NCBI GenBank assembly: GCA_045837725.1
Contig: JBEWZL010000200.1
Coordinates: 1-64,000 of the forward strand
Origin: Vermamoeba vermiformis
Lineage: Eukaryota; Tubulinea; Echinamoebida
DNA length: 64,000 bases
Reading direction: 5' to 3'
Numbering within the stretch: position 1 is the first letter of the stretch; every line of letters begins with the position of its first letter. The notes beneath the pieces are model-generated. The model saw nothing but the letters and a program-made list of their open reading frames with translations. It had not been told where the DNA came from and did not search any database. Of this stretch, positions 22,541 through 34,881 are shown piece after piece. The position numbers were made by a program, and so were the translations under genes.

Positions 22541-25500
22541 CTACAAGCTTAATTTGGACACGTGCTCGTTGAAAGTCTTCTTGAATCCAGCAAGTGTGCC
22601 TTCCAATTGCAAATGTAATCCACGCATGTTTTCGCCGACCAATCTCTCGTGAACTTTCATGCCTGATTCGATGACATTAGAAAAAATATAATACGTTAAT
22701 ATTATGGCCTTATCAATCTCTTACCAGTCTCGCAAGCTTCGATCTGATCGACGAACAAATCTTTCAATTGAACGATTTGTGCTTTCTTGCTCGGATTCTC
22801 ATTGATGAACACAGGGTTCAAAAACACTTCTTTGTAAAGTGCTGGACCTCCGTTAACAGCTGCGTCAATGACACCTATTTAAGAAAAGTGTTAAAATTAA
22901 ATTTATGTTTAGATCGGATCCGGATTCACCCATTCGAAATTTGACAATATTATATTACCTTTCAATAACATAGTCAAAGGACTAATGTTAATGCCAGCCT
23001 TGTCGTATTTCTCGATTCCTTCGTAAATTTCCTTGTTCTTCGAGCTCATGAAGGTGATCGAGTTGTCGATAGGCTCCAAAGTTTGCTATTAAATGTATTA
23101 ATATAAGAGCTGTTTTAATATATAATAAGTGCCAACGAACCTCCTTGGTATCAACAATAGCTGCACGACGTTGAATGTAAGGCAGTTTTTTCGCGGTAAT
23201 GAAGAAGGTCTTCTTGATCCACAAGTCGGCAATTTCTTCAGCGGGAGTCTCACCTTTCTTCTTATTCTTTCTGAAAGGTCTATAATAACATCATTAGTAT
23301 AAGAACACTCAAATTTATGCTTAGATTTGTCTTACCTTGAGTAAACGAATACATCAATGTTGTTGACAGTGACATATTTTTGAGCTTCAAGCGGCATGGC
23401 ATCGCTCAACTTGCGCTCTTTGCCTTCAAGTTCTTCTTGGCTTCCCGGCTTGACTGCAAAGATTTGCAAGTCTGATCAAAATTAGCACGTGACGCGTCAT
23501 CTTTGGGTCTGAAAGTGTGACACTTACATTGCTTATCCGAGTTGAGAATGTCGGCGGGAGGAATCTCCGTGTACGTCAATGTTTCAGCTTGCGGGAAACG
23601 ACGCTTAATGCGTGCAGTGAAGTCGTCAAGTCTCTCCAACATATTGCCCTTGTAGATGAACTCTTTGTTCTAGAACTAAGTTTTAGCGATCGCTTGGTCC
23701 AGCCCACTTCCAAATAAGGAAATATTTTCGTAGTACTTACAGCGTACTCGCCAAAACCTTTGCCGTAGAATCCGACGCGGAAGTACTCGTGGTAAATGCG
23801 CTCGACGGTGCTGATGTTTTGATAGAACGACGCTTCTTGCTTCAACAACTCAGCGAGTTGGATGTAATCGAAATCAAAGTTTTTGTATTGCGAGGCCAGG
23901 GCGTCCATGACGTTAATCGCCTCTTCCCAGAACTTGCCCTTTTCGAACAACGTGATAGCAGTCTTGTACAAACCGACCTTTCTATCGCGTTCAAGAGCCG
24001 CAGGAAGTTTGCTGACTTCTTCAGCGGGCAAAGGCTTGAGCGACCAACCGAGCAATTTAGCTGCACAGAAAAATTAGAGATCCAATGACACGTGTCAAAA
24101 GTGTCAAAGTGTCAAAGTGTCATACCGTGCAACAAGACAGCGTGCGCGGCTTCAACCCAGTTTTCGAGTGATTTGTGGAACTGAATAAGTTGATGCAAGT
24201 ACTTGGTGTACAAGTTGTAACGCTCGGTCTTCTTCAAGTAGTCCATCATGTTGACAATGCCTGACACTTTGTCGTCTTCGTAAGCAACGTCCTTTGACAT
24301 GGATTTCAACTCGATCAATCGGTGCATCAACTGCAAGGTCTCGTTAGTATCGCACATACATTACAAACTAAAATTTGACTTACGTTGCGGATGTCCTCGA
24401 GATAAGCTTTGCCTGCGGCCTTCATTTCAGCGTTGCTGGACTTTTCGAACAAATCGAGCAAGCTCTGAATGAAGAAGTTCAAGAAGTTCTTGTCGGCGAG
24501 GCCCTGGTTGATGAGTTGATCAAAGTGTTCGATAGTCTGGTACTCGACTTCTTTGAGTTGATTTGTCTGTTGGAACTCTTCTTCGATCATTTGGAAGTAC
24601 AAATCAACACCAGTTTGTCTGATATCAGCTTGGTTCATCTGCAAAAGATAAAAAGTGAGCCAAAAGGTGCATATTTAATTATAGATCGTTCGTTTACGTA
24701 CCAACATTAATTCGATTAATGGACCAATCACGTGCGAGACCAAATGGATTTGGTACTTGCCCAAGACTTCAGACAATTGACGCAAGATGCTACAAGCACC
24801 AAGGCGCATGTCTCCGTACCTTTTTAACACCACCTTGTTAGCTACAAAAGGCGTGTCTGATCGTTGACTTACAGCTCGTTCACGATGGCGAGTTTTGAAG
24901 GCACGAAAGTCTCAACGGCCAAAACCTTCGATCGAATGAACGTGATCAACATGCGAGTGAACTTCAACCACAATTGTTCGCCCTACATTTTCACGTCAAC
25001 ATTAGTGCTTCAAATGATCATGCGAATGACACGTACCTTGGCTTTAGCGGAAACTTCCCACAACTTTTCTTGACTTTGCCACTTGGCCTTGAGCGAGTTT
25101 TCGATCAATGTGCCTGCATCCAAACTGCTCTTTCTTTTCATGTGCGAGACGGATCCAGGACTGTTTCTGAATCTCGAAACTGCCGTCTTCTTCTCGTTCA
25201 ACAAATTATCAGAGCTCGAATGAGGCGATAAGACTGGTGAACTGCTAGGGGAGACGGGCTGAGGAGCAGCCTTGGGAGGTGCAGGCATCGGTCTGGCGTT
25301 TTGACCAGGCGTAGGCGATCTGGCCTTGAGATTGGTCAAGAAAGCGTTCTTAGCCATTGCAAGACTACGCTGGTGCATTTGATTAGGTCTCTGTTGCGAT
25401 TGGAATTGCGCGTATGATTGCTGAATGTTCGTCTTGTCGGCTTGGATTTGCTGTTGCATTGGCGAGAACTTTGGTGACGCGCCTTGCGGACCGGGACCAG

Positions 25501-28500
25501 GGCCGTTAGGGTTCATAGCGACTTGACCGTCAGGACCAGGCTGACCTTGAGGCGGCATTTGGCCGGCAGGAACCATGCCAGGAGGCATTTGGCCGCTAGG
25601 AACCATGCCAGGAGGCATTTGACCAGGCGGCATCATCTTGGGCATCATGCCGGGTGGAGGGCCCTTAGGAGGACCTTGCATGCCAGGCGGCATACCAGGA
25701 CCAGGCGGCATCATACCCGGAGGACCTTGCATGCCAGGGCCAGGCATCATACCTGGTGGGAATCCCTTCGGCGGCATCTTCATGCCAGGAGGCAACGGAC
25801 CCTTTGGGCCCATACCAGGAGGGAAGGGGCCTTTCGGTCCCATGCCGGGTGGGAACGGGCCGTTAGGACCAGGTGGCATACCAGGGCCAGGCATCATACC
25901 AGGTGGAGGACCCTTCGGACCCATGCCTGGAGGGAATGGACCAGGTGGCATCATTCCAGGGGGTGGTCCCTGCATGCCGAGTGGGAAAGGACCGGGTGGC
26001 ATCATTCCAGGCGGTGGTCCCTGCATGCCGGGTGGAGGGCCTTGCATACCAGGGCCAGGCGGCATCATTCCAGGAGGCATGGGACCTCGCATTTGAGGGT
26101 TGGAACCTAATTGCTGCTCGATCATTTGGTGCTGCTCGGCGATGATTTCTTCCAATTGGAACTTGTTCAATTGACCCATCAAGTCTTGTTCGCCGCCCAA
26201 CAACAACGCGATCAACGGCAAGCAAGTCTCTTCGACGACCTTCAATATCGTAGAATAGTAGAACATAATGACTGAGAACCAGTGCTCGGGGAACGCGTCG
26301 GTAGTCATCATCTTTTGCAAGAGCTCATAGACGCCTGTCAAAAACTCCAATCGAAGCTCGCCTTGAGCTCGTCCCAAGATCAACTTTGTGAAGTCGTTTG
26401 CTTTCATGAGGTGGAACGCAGTCATCAAACACAAGATCAAGACTGGCACTTTCTTCAAGTCCTCCGTTTGCGATAACGCTGTCACCATAGCGGGGACAAG
26501 GTTGAGCATTGGTGTCACGGGCAATTTCTGCACGATCAGTTAGAGCACTATTTCTTAGAAGTACTGAATAGTTTTTATGACGTACCCAGTTATCGAAGCA
26601 GTCCAACAAGTTGCTAATGAGATAACTGCACTTCGAGACTTCATCTGTAAGAGTCGAAGACAAGTGCATAGTCAAGTGACGGACGACGGTTGGTAGCAAT
26701 ACAGCTCCTAAACAGGTCATATTAGCTACTACGATATATTTTATCGGGATCGCGTACCTTTTCGGTCCAAGAACAAAGAGTCAGCAATAATGACTTGCAT
26801 CAAGTTCAACTTTTCGATGTTCAAGTGATGGTTCTTCACGTTGTACGTGATATTGTCCAACAGGTTTTCAATCATTTTGATCAATTCTTCGTTGGAGATC
26901 ACGGGACGAAGTGTTTGAGTCAACGACCAGAAGTACTGCAGCGAGTATTGGTTAGAATTAACATCATAAAGGTCGTGGTGTGCACGGGTCAGGACGTACC
27001 TGCAATGCAACAGCTTGACTTCCGAGCCACTGTTGGTCAGTCTTTCTCATCATAGCAATGAAAAAGCCAAAGAAATCTTTCACGTCCTTGTCGAACTCAG
27101 CGTCCTTAATGATTTGACCGCCTTGATTGTTGCTCGAAGGACCTTGTTCGGCATCTTTCTTGGCCTTCATAGAAGCAATAATGAACTTGAACAAGTAACC
27201 CAAAGCCTTCAACGTAGTGATCAAGTCGTTAGGCTTGACGTTGTCCAAGTCGCCGAAGTAATGCTTAATGCAGTGCATCAGTTGTTTGTAGGCGTTAGGA
27301 CTCGAGAAGTAGTTCTCAATGTAGTCATCGAGCACGACCTTGAACTTGTCGCTGTCTTGCTTCATCTTGTTCACGAGCACGTCCAACAACGCAACGATGG
27401 TGTTGTACACGGCGAACGAAATTTGATCATTGCCAGCCTTCAACTCTAAGACAGCGAAAAGAGCGTCCAAAATATCAGGTACAAACTAAATACGTTATAT
27501 TAGCATAAGAACGGCAAGACCATGGAAGTGACGCGTACCTTCACTGTCTCAGGATCGTTGGCAATGAACGTGAAACGGTTCAAGATGGTGCTTAGCGAGT
27601 TCATGTGATTGCGCCAGTTCAACAATTGAGCAATAATAGCTATATATAACGTTAGCAAGAAGCTTCTATATGAATAGACTTACCATTTTGAGTGATTCTG
27701 TTCGACACCAAGTTAGTTCTGATGGTAATAATATCAGGCGACTTCTTGTTTCTGCACGTGTCATCAGCGGCCTTCATGGTGGCAGAATCCAACTTAAATT
27801 CCTTGCTCATCTTCATGCATGCAATGTCGTGTTGGCCAGTTTGAATGGCAGTGCCGTCATCATTGACGAGTTTCTTGACACCAACGAAGCCAACGCTGTC
27901 TTTGTCAGCCTCCTTCTTGGTCACGGTTTTAATTGTGAACACTAAATAGGCGTCGTTGTATTGCTCGGGAGACAAGACAACCTTCAGCTGTTCAGCGTAA
28001 CTGGGTGTGTTTGTCTTATAGTGAACAACACCGCGGTACTCGCTGGTCGGTTGATCAGCTGAGCCATGGAACAACGAATCTTGAATCGTGTCACCACGTG
28101 AGTTTCTGAGCTGCACGCGCACTTCGTAATTCTTCGCCTTAGGGCCGCTGGCGTAGTTACCACTCTTAATGTTCACGTACAAATCATTGCGAACAAAACC
28201 ACAAGGAATGACCTGTGAAAAGTCAGTCACGTGTAAATTCGTTTAAGCTAATACTTACATCAGGCAAGCTGAGCTTGTTGCAGATAGTAATTAACGGGTA
28301 CTTCGGCAACAAGACCTCAAGTTCCTCGCGGTACATGGCAAGAGTGAAAGTAAGTGCTTTGGGCAAGTTAGGCACTTCGGTGAACTTTTCCTTGTCATTC
28401 TTAATGACGTCTATAGTACTCAATTAATAAGGGTACCAAGATGATTAAGGTCTTATGAATGGCATATAAAGTGAACGAGTACGTACATTTGTGCAAGTTG

Positions 28501-31122
28501 CTAAAGTGATCGTCACTCTTCGGTTGCATTACTTGAAGATTGTGCTCGTATTCACGGCCAGGCACGAATCGTTCAGAAATGCGAAGTACAGAGACACCGT
28601 AAGGACGTCTGAAAGTCGTTTGTTGTGCTTTCTTATCGCCAAACTTTAACTTTCCTCGACGATGGATCTTGCACACCAAGTACAATTCCGAGGTCAAATC
28701 AACCTTCGAAATGTCCTATAACATCTTGTAAGCATTGATAAGGCCAGCAGCCGACAGACTTACTTTAAAGAACGCTTTAGGATTTGAATAAAGAATAGAG
28801 CCTTTGTCAGTCAACTCGACTAAAGCCTCGTCACTAATGAACATATCCTTCGTGGCATTGTAGACTGAGAACAGTAACTCGGATTCCTCGCCGATCTATA
28901 TGAAGCATTAGCCATATTATATTGAATAGGACGTTAGAATAGGACGTACTGGGCAAGCAAAGGCCTTGAAGTTGAGCAACATTTGCACGTTGGCTTCTGG
29001 TTGCAAAGCAGCCAAAGACTCTTTAACTTTCTTATTAACCAACGAGATGGCACCGCGGCTACGAGCACTCTTTGGCGTTGAGTCACCACCGGCGGGCGTA
29101 CCAGCCATGTTAGAGTTCATAAGTGACACGGAAGGTGACGGACCACGTTGTTGAGCCACACTCGCGGACTAAACCCACAACAATATTAGTCATTACTCTC
29201 CACATGATATTATTGTCCTAAACTTACGGGTGCGCGACTTAAAGTGACTTGAGGCTTGGCACCTGAGACAGTCTGCGAGTGACTGCGCGGCGAGGCCACA
29301 GATATCGCGGTTGACGAGGAAGTCTTGTTAGGCGATGTAGGGCCGCCCGGTTGCTGTAAAGTGACACCTGACAGATTCAAACCGAACTTTGGTGGAGCGC
29401 CGCTGGGAGCTCCAGGTTGATTAGTCGGAGCGAACGGAGATTGTCCGGGAGTAGGAATTGGCGCAAACGGTGACTCGCCAACATCTTCGAAAGGCGAGGC
29501 ACCCAGGTCTTCAAAGGGCGAGGCTTCGAAAGGCGACCCGGCTGGAAGTGACGGTGCCGACATCGGAGACTGCGTTGGTGGCGTGCCAAAGGAGCCAGAA
29601 GAACCAAGAGTGAATTTGCCTTGTTGAGGGCTGTTTTGAAGGGGCTGTGCCACGAGACCGAACTGAGGACTGTTTTGCATCGGTGACGAAGGTTGTTGTT
29701 GCGGTGGCATGTTCATTGGTTGCGAGAGCGTAAAAGGACTCTTTGGTGGACCTGCAGGATTAGGCATAGGACGTCCCACTTGAGGGCTTCCAGGTGCTGA
29801 GCGATTAGACTCGATGGTCTGACTGACTGCAGCTTGCTAAAGAAAGTGTCAGATCCGGATCTGCTACACCCGCTTAAAAACCATACCGATTCGCGTCTCA
29901 TCAGCAAGGGCGATTGTCCTCCCTTCACTGACATCTCGCGCTTGTGTCTAACAGTAACTGACTCGGTCTTCTCCTTGTCTTTGAAGTTGTCCATAACAGC
30001 CACGTGCTACACAAGTGAAGGGTAAGAATTGTCTCACCGATATCGTTCTACGCTTACCATCTCGTACAAAGCCAAGATAGGAGTGTTGTGCTCCGTTGCC
30101 AACTCTCCCGTGTTAGTGCGCAAGAAAATATCTTGACCAAGTTTTCTTCGACCTTCCTCGATCTTGTCCAAGACAAGGGTTTTCAACGAGTTCTTGACTT
30201 CCTACAAATAATTATACACGTTAAATAGTGTAAGATTGGCGTTGTCGGGTGTTATTCAATATGGTTTAAATTTTTGAAAGGCTTCAAGAGAAGAAAAAGT
30301 CCTTACAGGAGTAGCGTTCGCAGAGGCCAATTGTCCGTGGTATTTAAGCAATGAGGCCATTATATCCATCAAATCCGATGATTCTTGGGCTTTGCCTTGC
30401 TAAATATACCGATTATATTAGTAATCAAAGAGATTTAGAAGCACCTGGCAAGCTGGATGGCACGAGCTAGAACATCTAAAATTAGCTTACGCGATAATAA
30501 TCCTTCAATAACACGACCCATTCTTTTAATATTTGCTGCAGCTCTAAAACTACTTCATCGCGTTGCGGCAAGACGGTCACAAAGTTGGCAGGGAAGATGC
30601 CGCACTCTTTTGTCTTGGAGCGGACTCCGCTAATATAAAAAATCGTAAATATGAATATACCGTAATATTTTGCACGGTAAATAAGCACTTAAATAACTAA
30701 ACTCGTGTCTACTGGTTCGTTTATGCTTACCGGTACCAGGTTTTGTCAGATGTCATTTCCAAGAGCTCCAATTGCTCTCCCGCTTCGAAACTAATTTGAT
30801 GCTCACCTCCTTTCTCAAAGGAATAGGTGGCTAAATAAAATAATGCGAGTTAGTCCTCAAACGTCAAGTTCATCTGACAAACTAAAATCTTTGAGCATTC
30901 GAAATTTGATTATATTAGTACAACGACGTGCATTAATAAAAATTAATTCGCGAATTTTGAATTGATTTTCTGACGCGTAACAAAAGATCCGAAATTGACA
31001 GATGCAACTAACCGTTGTAAATGTCAAACTAATTAAGCGTATATTATGATATTAATCGACTTACCAACCACCACTGTTTTTTCTGCAGGGTACGGTTGCC
31101 AATAGACGTTGTTCTTCGCCAT
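22541..31122 (-). CDS. DOCK-family Rho/Rac guanine-nucleotide exchange factor (SH3-DHR1-DHR2)
   Basis: Large gene with some twenty or more short introns. The N-terminus at 31122 leads to an SH3 domain (ATYSFEKGGEHQISFEAGEQLELLE...WYR, GIFPANFVTVL), as in animal DOCK-A/B. A disordered region (about 29210-29800) follows, containing repeated ASPFED/ESPFAP units. DHR1/C2 comes next (RNDLYVNIKSGNY..., SEYRGVVHYKTNTPSYAEQLKV), then helical armadillo-like exons, then a Pro-Gly-Met tract (about 25630-26110, repeated MPPGM/GPPPGM) unusual for the family. The C-terminal DHR2 catalytic region runs from about 24640 to 22541. Its GVIDAAVNGGPALYKEVF segment matches the loop that carries the nucleotide-sensor Val in DOCK proteins. 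Probably activates Rac-type GTPases at membranes. Confidence 0.85.
25630..26110 (-). repeat. Low-complexity repeat encoding Pro-Gly-Met tract of the DOCK protein
   Basis: About 480 bp of imperfect short tandem units (GGNCCNGGNGGCAT-like on the plus strand) coding on the minus strand for repeats of PPGM, MPPGP and GPKGPFPPGM. The unit length varies, so the tract is expected to be length-polymorphic. It interrupts the segment between DHR1 and DHR2. Confidence 0.85.
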
Positions 31123-31521
31123 TATTATTGATCAGTCCACTTGTTCTGCGGATGGCTTTTGTTGCGTTTTTTGTTTGATTTTTTGTAATGTAATGATATA
31201 ATAATACAAGTAGTGGTACTAATAATACAAAAATAAGTAGTAAACAAAAATCTTGTCAGTTTGCGCGAGCAATAAACTGACAAGAATAACGTGCTTGGAA
31301 CAAAAGCGAATTTTACCACGCTGGTATAGTATTATTATAATTCCTTATATAATACTGTAAATAACATTATGCATATTGGGCTAGATAAGTTACCGCGGCT
31401 GTTTGTTTCGGATCACCATTTATTTGACCCGAGACACATCCGTACAAAATTGTCGTGCAAGTCAATAACGGCCATAATATAATATCGCTATAAGTATAGT
31501 ACGTAAGTATAGCAATAAGAT
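31123..31521. other. Intergenic, DOCK promoter region
   Basis: AT-rich sequence between the Erg28 stop and the DOCK start codon, both on the minus strand, so it should hold the DOCK promoter. ORFs here lack protein character. No specific motif was recognised. Confidence 0.4.
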
Positions 31522-32337
31522 TTAGTTCTTCTTCTTGGGAGTCTCAGGCTTGGGAGGGAAGAAGAGCATCCAAAGAGTAGAAATACCTTAATAACAAATA
31601 AGTATTGCCATACTGCCATTATAAAATAATATTATCGTGTCATATTGCTTTTGCGCTGAAATAAATTAGTGCAAGGTACATCCGATTTTCAATGATCCAG
31701 ATCTTGCTTCAATAAATTCGGACACCCATATTTATGTCGTATATAAATTACTTACTAGCGATAGAGAAAGGACCCATAAACTGAGGGAAGATAGGCACGG
31801 TCTTAGCAACAAAAACTTCGTGCGTAAAGAATCCAAGAGCCACGAGGAAAGTAAACAAAGTGACACGATAGACGGACTATTTAATATATAAAAATTAATA
31901 TACACGATATAGTACATTTATATGATGTTTACGAACCTTGTTGGTTACATCCAAGGCGCAGGAAAGTCTGATCGCGGTAGCAAGGAGAGTCCAGCAACCA
32001 AACAATCGGTTGGTTAAAGGAGTAACTATAATTAAATATTAGGCTCGTATTAAATTAAACAAAATCCAAACAAACGCTTCGTACTAAAATAATTACGTAA
32101 TTGAAATAATATCGGCGCCGATTAATTTCACAATTTAAATATATATGCCTCTAAATATCGTGTTTTCATTGCCACTATTATTTAAATTAATTGTAATATT
32201 TTGTTTCACTTACGCTGACTGCCGGCCAGATGGAACGTGCCGAGTTCCAAGTTGTGAGGCAAGAAAAATGCTTGGTAAGTTCCAAAAGCAGACGTAGCTG
32301 CAACAAAGCCAAGCCAGACACTCAATGCACGAACCAT
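31522..32337 (-). CDS. ERG28: Erg28-like sterol biosynthesis scaffold
   Basis: Four exons starting at 32337: MVRALSVWLGFVAATSAFGTYQAFFLPHNLELGTFHLAGSQ, LTPLTNRLFGCWTLLATAIRLSCALDVTNK, SVYRVTLFTFLVALGFFTHEVFVAKTVPIF, then STLWMLFFPPKPETPKKKN. The TPLTNRLFGCWTLL.A.IRL and LGFFTHE motifs and the four membrane helices fit Erg28, an ER membrane protein that tethers the C-4 demethylation enzymes (Erg25/26/27). The Lys-rich C-terminus is compatible with ER retention. About 135 residues, as usual. Presence implies a sterol pathway. Confidence 0.9.
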
Positions 32338-32670
32338 TGTGTTTATCTTGTTCGAGATTCAACGAAATAGATCAAATTCGCAATTGTATTTTCCCTGCCA
32401 GAAGTTCCCACCACAAACCAAAAATTGTGGGTAACTAGCACGGTTATATATATTATTATGCAAGAATTAGGTTGCGCAATCAGAGCGAAGAGTTACCACG
32501 AAATATAAATTTTTCCCCATCAATCACGTTTCTAATCTTTGGGGAGTGATAAAAAGGTGTTTCGCTAAGCGATTATCTTGCCTTTTTTTGATTGGTTCCT
32601 ACACGGAACAAAAATCCAAAAATAGCCAAAAAAAATCGTGATTTTTAAAAATTCAAATCAAGACAACACC
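32338..32670. promoter_or_regulatory. Divergent promoter region, Erg28 / kelch-EGF
   Basis: 333 bp between two divergent start codons. It contains TATA-like runs (around 32445-32455) and two CCAAT-box cores in reverse (ATTGG near 32590). No experimentally known motif can be assigned. Confidence 0.35.
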
Positions 32671-34412
32671 ATGCGACTCTACCTTACGGTCACTCTTTGC
32701 TTGTTTGTCGGTGGACTTTACAGAACCGCTACTGCTGCCTCGTACGAACCCATCTGGATTTCTCCGACCAACGTTGCTAAAACTGGCGTTGGTGAGTAAA
32801 TTCCACAAAAAATAGTAAAGGATATAATACGCACCAATTCAATTTAAGTGGAGTATGTTTTAATTTTAAGACTTACTGTAGTACAAAGAATTGTTGCCAA
32901 ATCTAACTAACTCCAATAATTTAGCCGATATTTTGGAGAGCTACACTGCCGAGAAAGGCGTTTGGGCTACTATCGATGTTGGAGCTGGTTCTCGTGGAGT
33001 ATCCCCTTTAGCAGCAATGGATTCCAAAGGCATTCTTTGGATCATGTTTGGATCTTATCTTATCAACGATGATACAAAGAATTTGTTCAACGTATGGAAC
33101 TACAATCCTAAAACTGATCAGTATCGCTATGTTTGGGGAAGCATTGAAACTTCCAGAACGAACCCACGTGGGTGACCCTGGCGACCTTCGCGTACCTGCT
33201 GAAACCAATCACCCTGGTGCTATCCGATATGCTGGCGTCACTATTGATAGAAATGATAATATTTGGTTCACTTCTTTCAAAGATGGAGGCGAGTTGTGGA
33301 TGTTCAACACCACATCCATGATGTTCGTCAGAATGCACGGATTCGATCTAACAACTGTTTTCCCAAGTATTGGTGCTAACCCTGGCAAACCTGGAGAGGA
33401 TGTGTGGCCTGGATTTACGGAAGGAGATTGCCTGGTCACTGACTCTAACAACGACATCTGGAAGTTGTCCGGTTCCAACTTCAATGGTGTAACGAGCAGT
33501 GTTTGGCACTTTAACACAACATTGTTGCTATGGACGTTCATTACTGGCAGCATTGAAGAACTGCCAGCAGGCAATTATAACGCTACATTTTTTGGTGGTG
33601 TACGAACTCCTGGTTGTTTCATTGATGAAAATGATCGTGTCTGGCTCTACGGTGGTTGGGGAACCAGTGCTGATGGCCATGAAGACTATGGCAGCATTTG
33701 GACATTTGACACGCGTGTCAAGCGGGAGTGGGAGTTAGAGTTCGGTCCGGAGAGAGTTTCTGCCCCTCCTAAATCTGTGTCCGCTGATTATCATCCTGAC
33801 AATCAGCCTGGCAGTGGTGAAACCATGTTGTTTGTTGATCGCATGGACGGCACTGCGATGTTGGTTGCTACTGTTGGATTCAACGATGCTGGAACCTGGG
33901 GATCGTTGAATCAAGTGTGGCTGTACCACAAGACTCTGAAGCAGTGGAAGCTCGTGCACGGCGACACGAACACGGTGGATGCCGATGTTACTACTGCCTT
34001 TGTGAACTACCGTCAGCCTGGTTCTAATTATACTGGCGCAACCTATCCTGCTAGAATTAACGGGATAAACACTAACGGCGATGCCTACATTGTGGGTGGT
34101 GGTTACTTTCAAGTAGAGCCAAATTTTAACACCATCTGGTTCATTCCCAACGACCAATGCGCTTCTGCCAGTGCCAACAAATGTTCAGTGAACGCGCAGT
34201 GCATTGAAGAGATGTTCGGATACTCGTGTGTGTGCAATGATGGCTTCACTGGCGATGGATTCACTTGCAATGCCATTTCCGGGGGGGTTGCCCCTGTTGA
34301 TGGTCCTGTGGCTAATAACGTGCCTATTGCCGCCACTCCAAAGGCAAAAACTAGCAGCGCTTCAATTGTCGGTCCTGCAGTTGCTTTGATGGCACTCGCA
34401 CTCGCCTTTTAA
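32671..34412 (+). CDS. Secreted, probably GPI-anchored kelch/EGF protein with an apparent +1 frameshift
   Basis: Exon 1 (32671-about 32791) encodes a signal peptide (MRLYLTVTLCLFVGGLYRTATA). Exon 2 begins at about 32925 (ADILESYTAEKGVW). The blades are kelch-like: W.W...LW.FGG-type repeats such as GILWIMFGSY, NDNIWFTSF, NDIWKLSG and DRVWLYGGWG. One EGF-like module with the expected cysteines (CSVNAQC...YSCVCNDGFTGDGFTC, about 34160-34275) comes next. A hydrophobic C-terminus after a Ser/Ala stretch (SIVGPAVALMALALAF) is typical of a GPI signal. The first frame stops at TGA 33173-33175 (NPRG*), yet homologous-looking sequence continues without a gap in the +1 frame (GDPGDLRVPAETNHPGA). Skipping one base joins the two. 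This may be a sequencing error, a mutation or a recoding site. Confidence 0.65.
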
Positions 34413-34881
34413 ATTAATTATTAGTTATTTGGTAGGGATTATTCGTATATTATAATAAATAGTATGATACTCGCGAATGCATTAGTAACGCCACGAAAAA
34501 AGACTACTGAGCGTATAGATCTGCAATCTTGCACGGATCGCGATTCCTTCAAACAAGCTTCGGTTTTATTCAAAGAGATTGATCGTTTTTCAATGGGCGC
34601 CACTCAAAAAATATTATTAGCACCAACGATAGACTTACCAACCAGCGCCAAGTCTCCTACGATGAGCAAAAAAATTAGCAAACGAATTAGGCGTTCCGTA
34701 CATTGAAACGAGCGCCAAGAACGATATTAATATTAACGAAGCTATAATTATTCTCGCGCTTAATATTGAACGAGTTGTGGAGCGACATCCACCGCCGCCG
34801 TATCATACTAATAAATTACTGTAGTATAGTTAAAAAGAATCAACGTTAGATCCAGATCGACCGTTTTGTACAAACCCCACT
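34413..34881. other. Convergent intergenic gap
   Basis: Lies between the kelch/EGF and subtilisin 1 stop codons. An 80-codon frame at 34464-34706 (+) starts with ATG (MILANALVTPRKKTTERIDL) and has ordinary amino-acid composition, but no domain, intron or paralogue supports it. GATC-rich words occur near 34850. Confidence 0.3.

Noticed and set aside
25638-26096. Collagen-like GPGG plus-strand ORF
   Set aside because: Another antisense frame of the same low-complexity tract, with no signal peptide or splice context.
25484-26110. Arg/His/Thr-rich 208-codon ORF on the plus strand
   Set aside because: It is the antisense shadow of the DOCK Pro-Gly-Met repeat; composition follows entirely from the repeat.
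25630-26110. CRISPR-like or satellite array
   Set aside because: Units are short, imperfect and in-frame within a conserved gene; no spacer structure.
33173-33251. Intron explaining the frame change in the kelch/EGF gene
   Set aside because: Phase would fit, but the donor (GTGACC) is poor and the removed segment encodes kelch-like sequence (GDPGDLRVPAETNHPGA).
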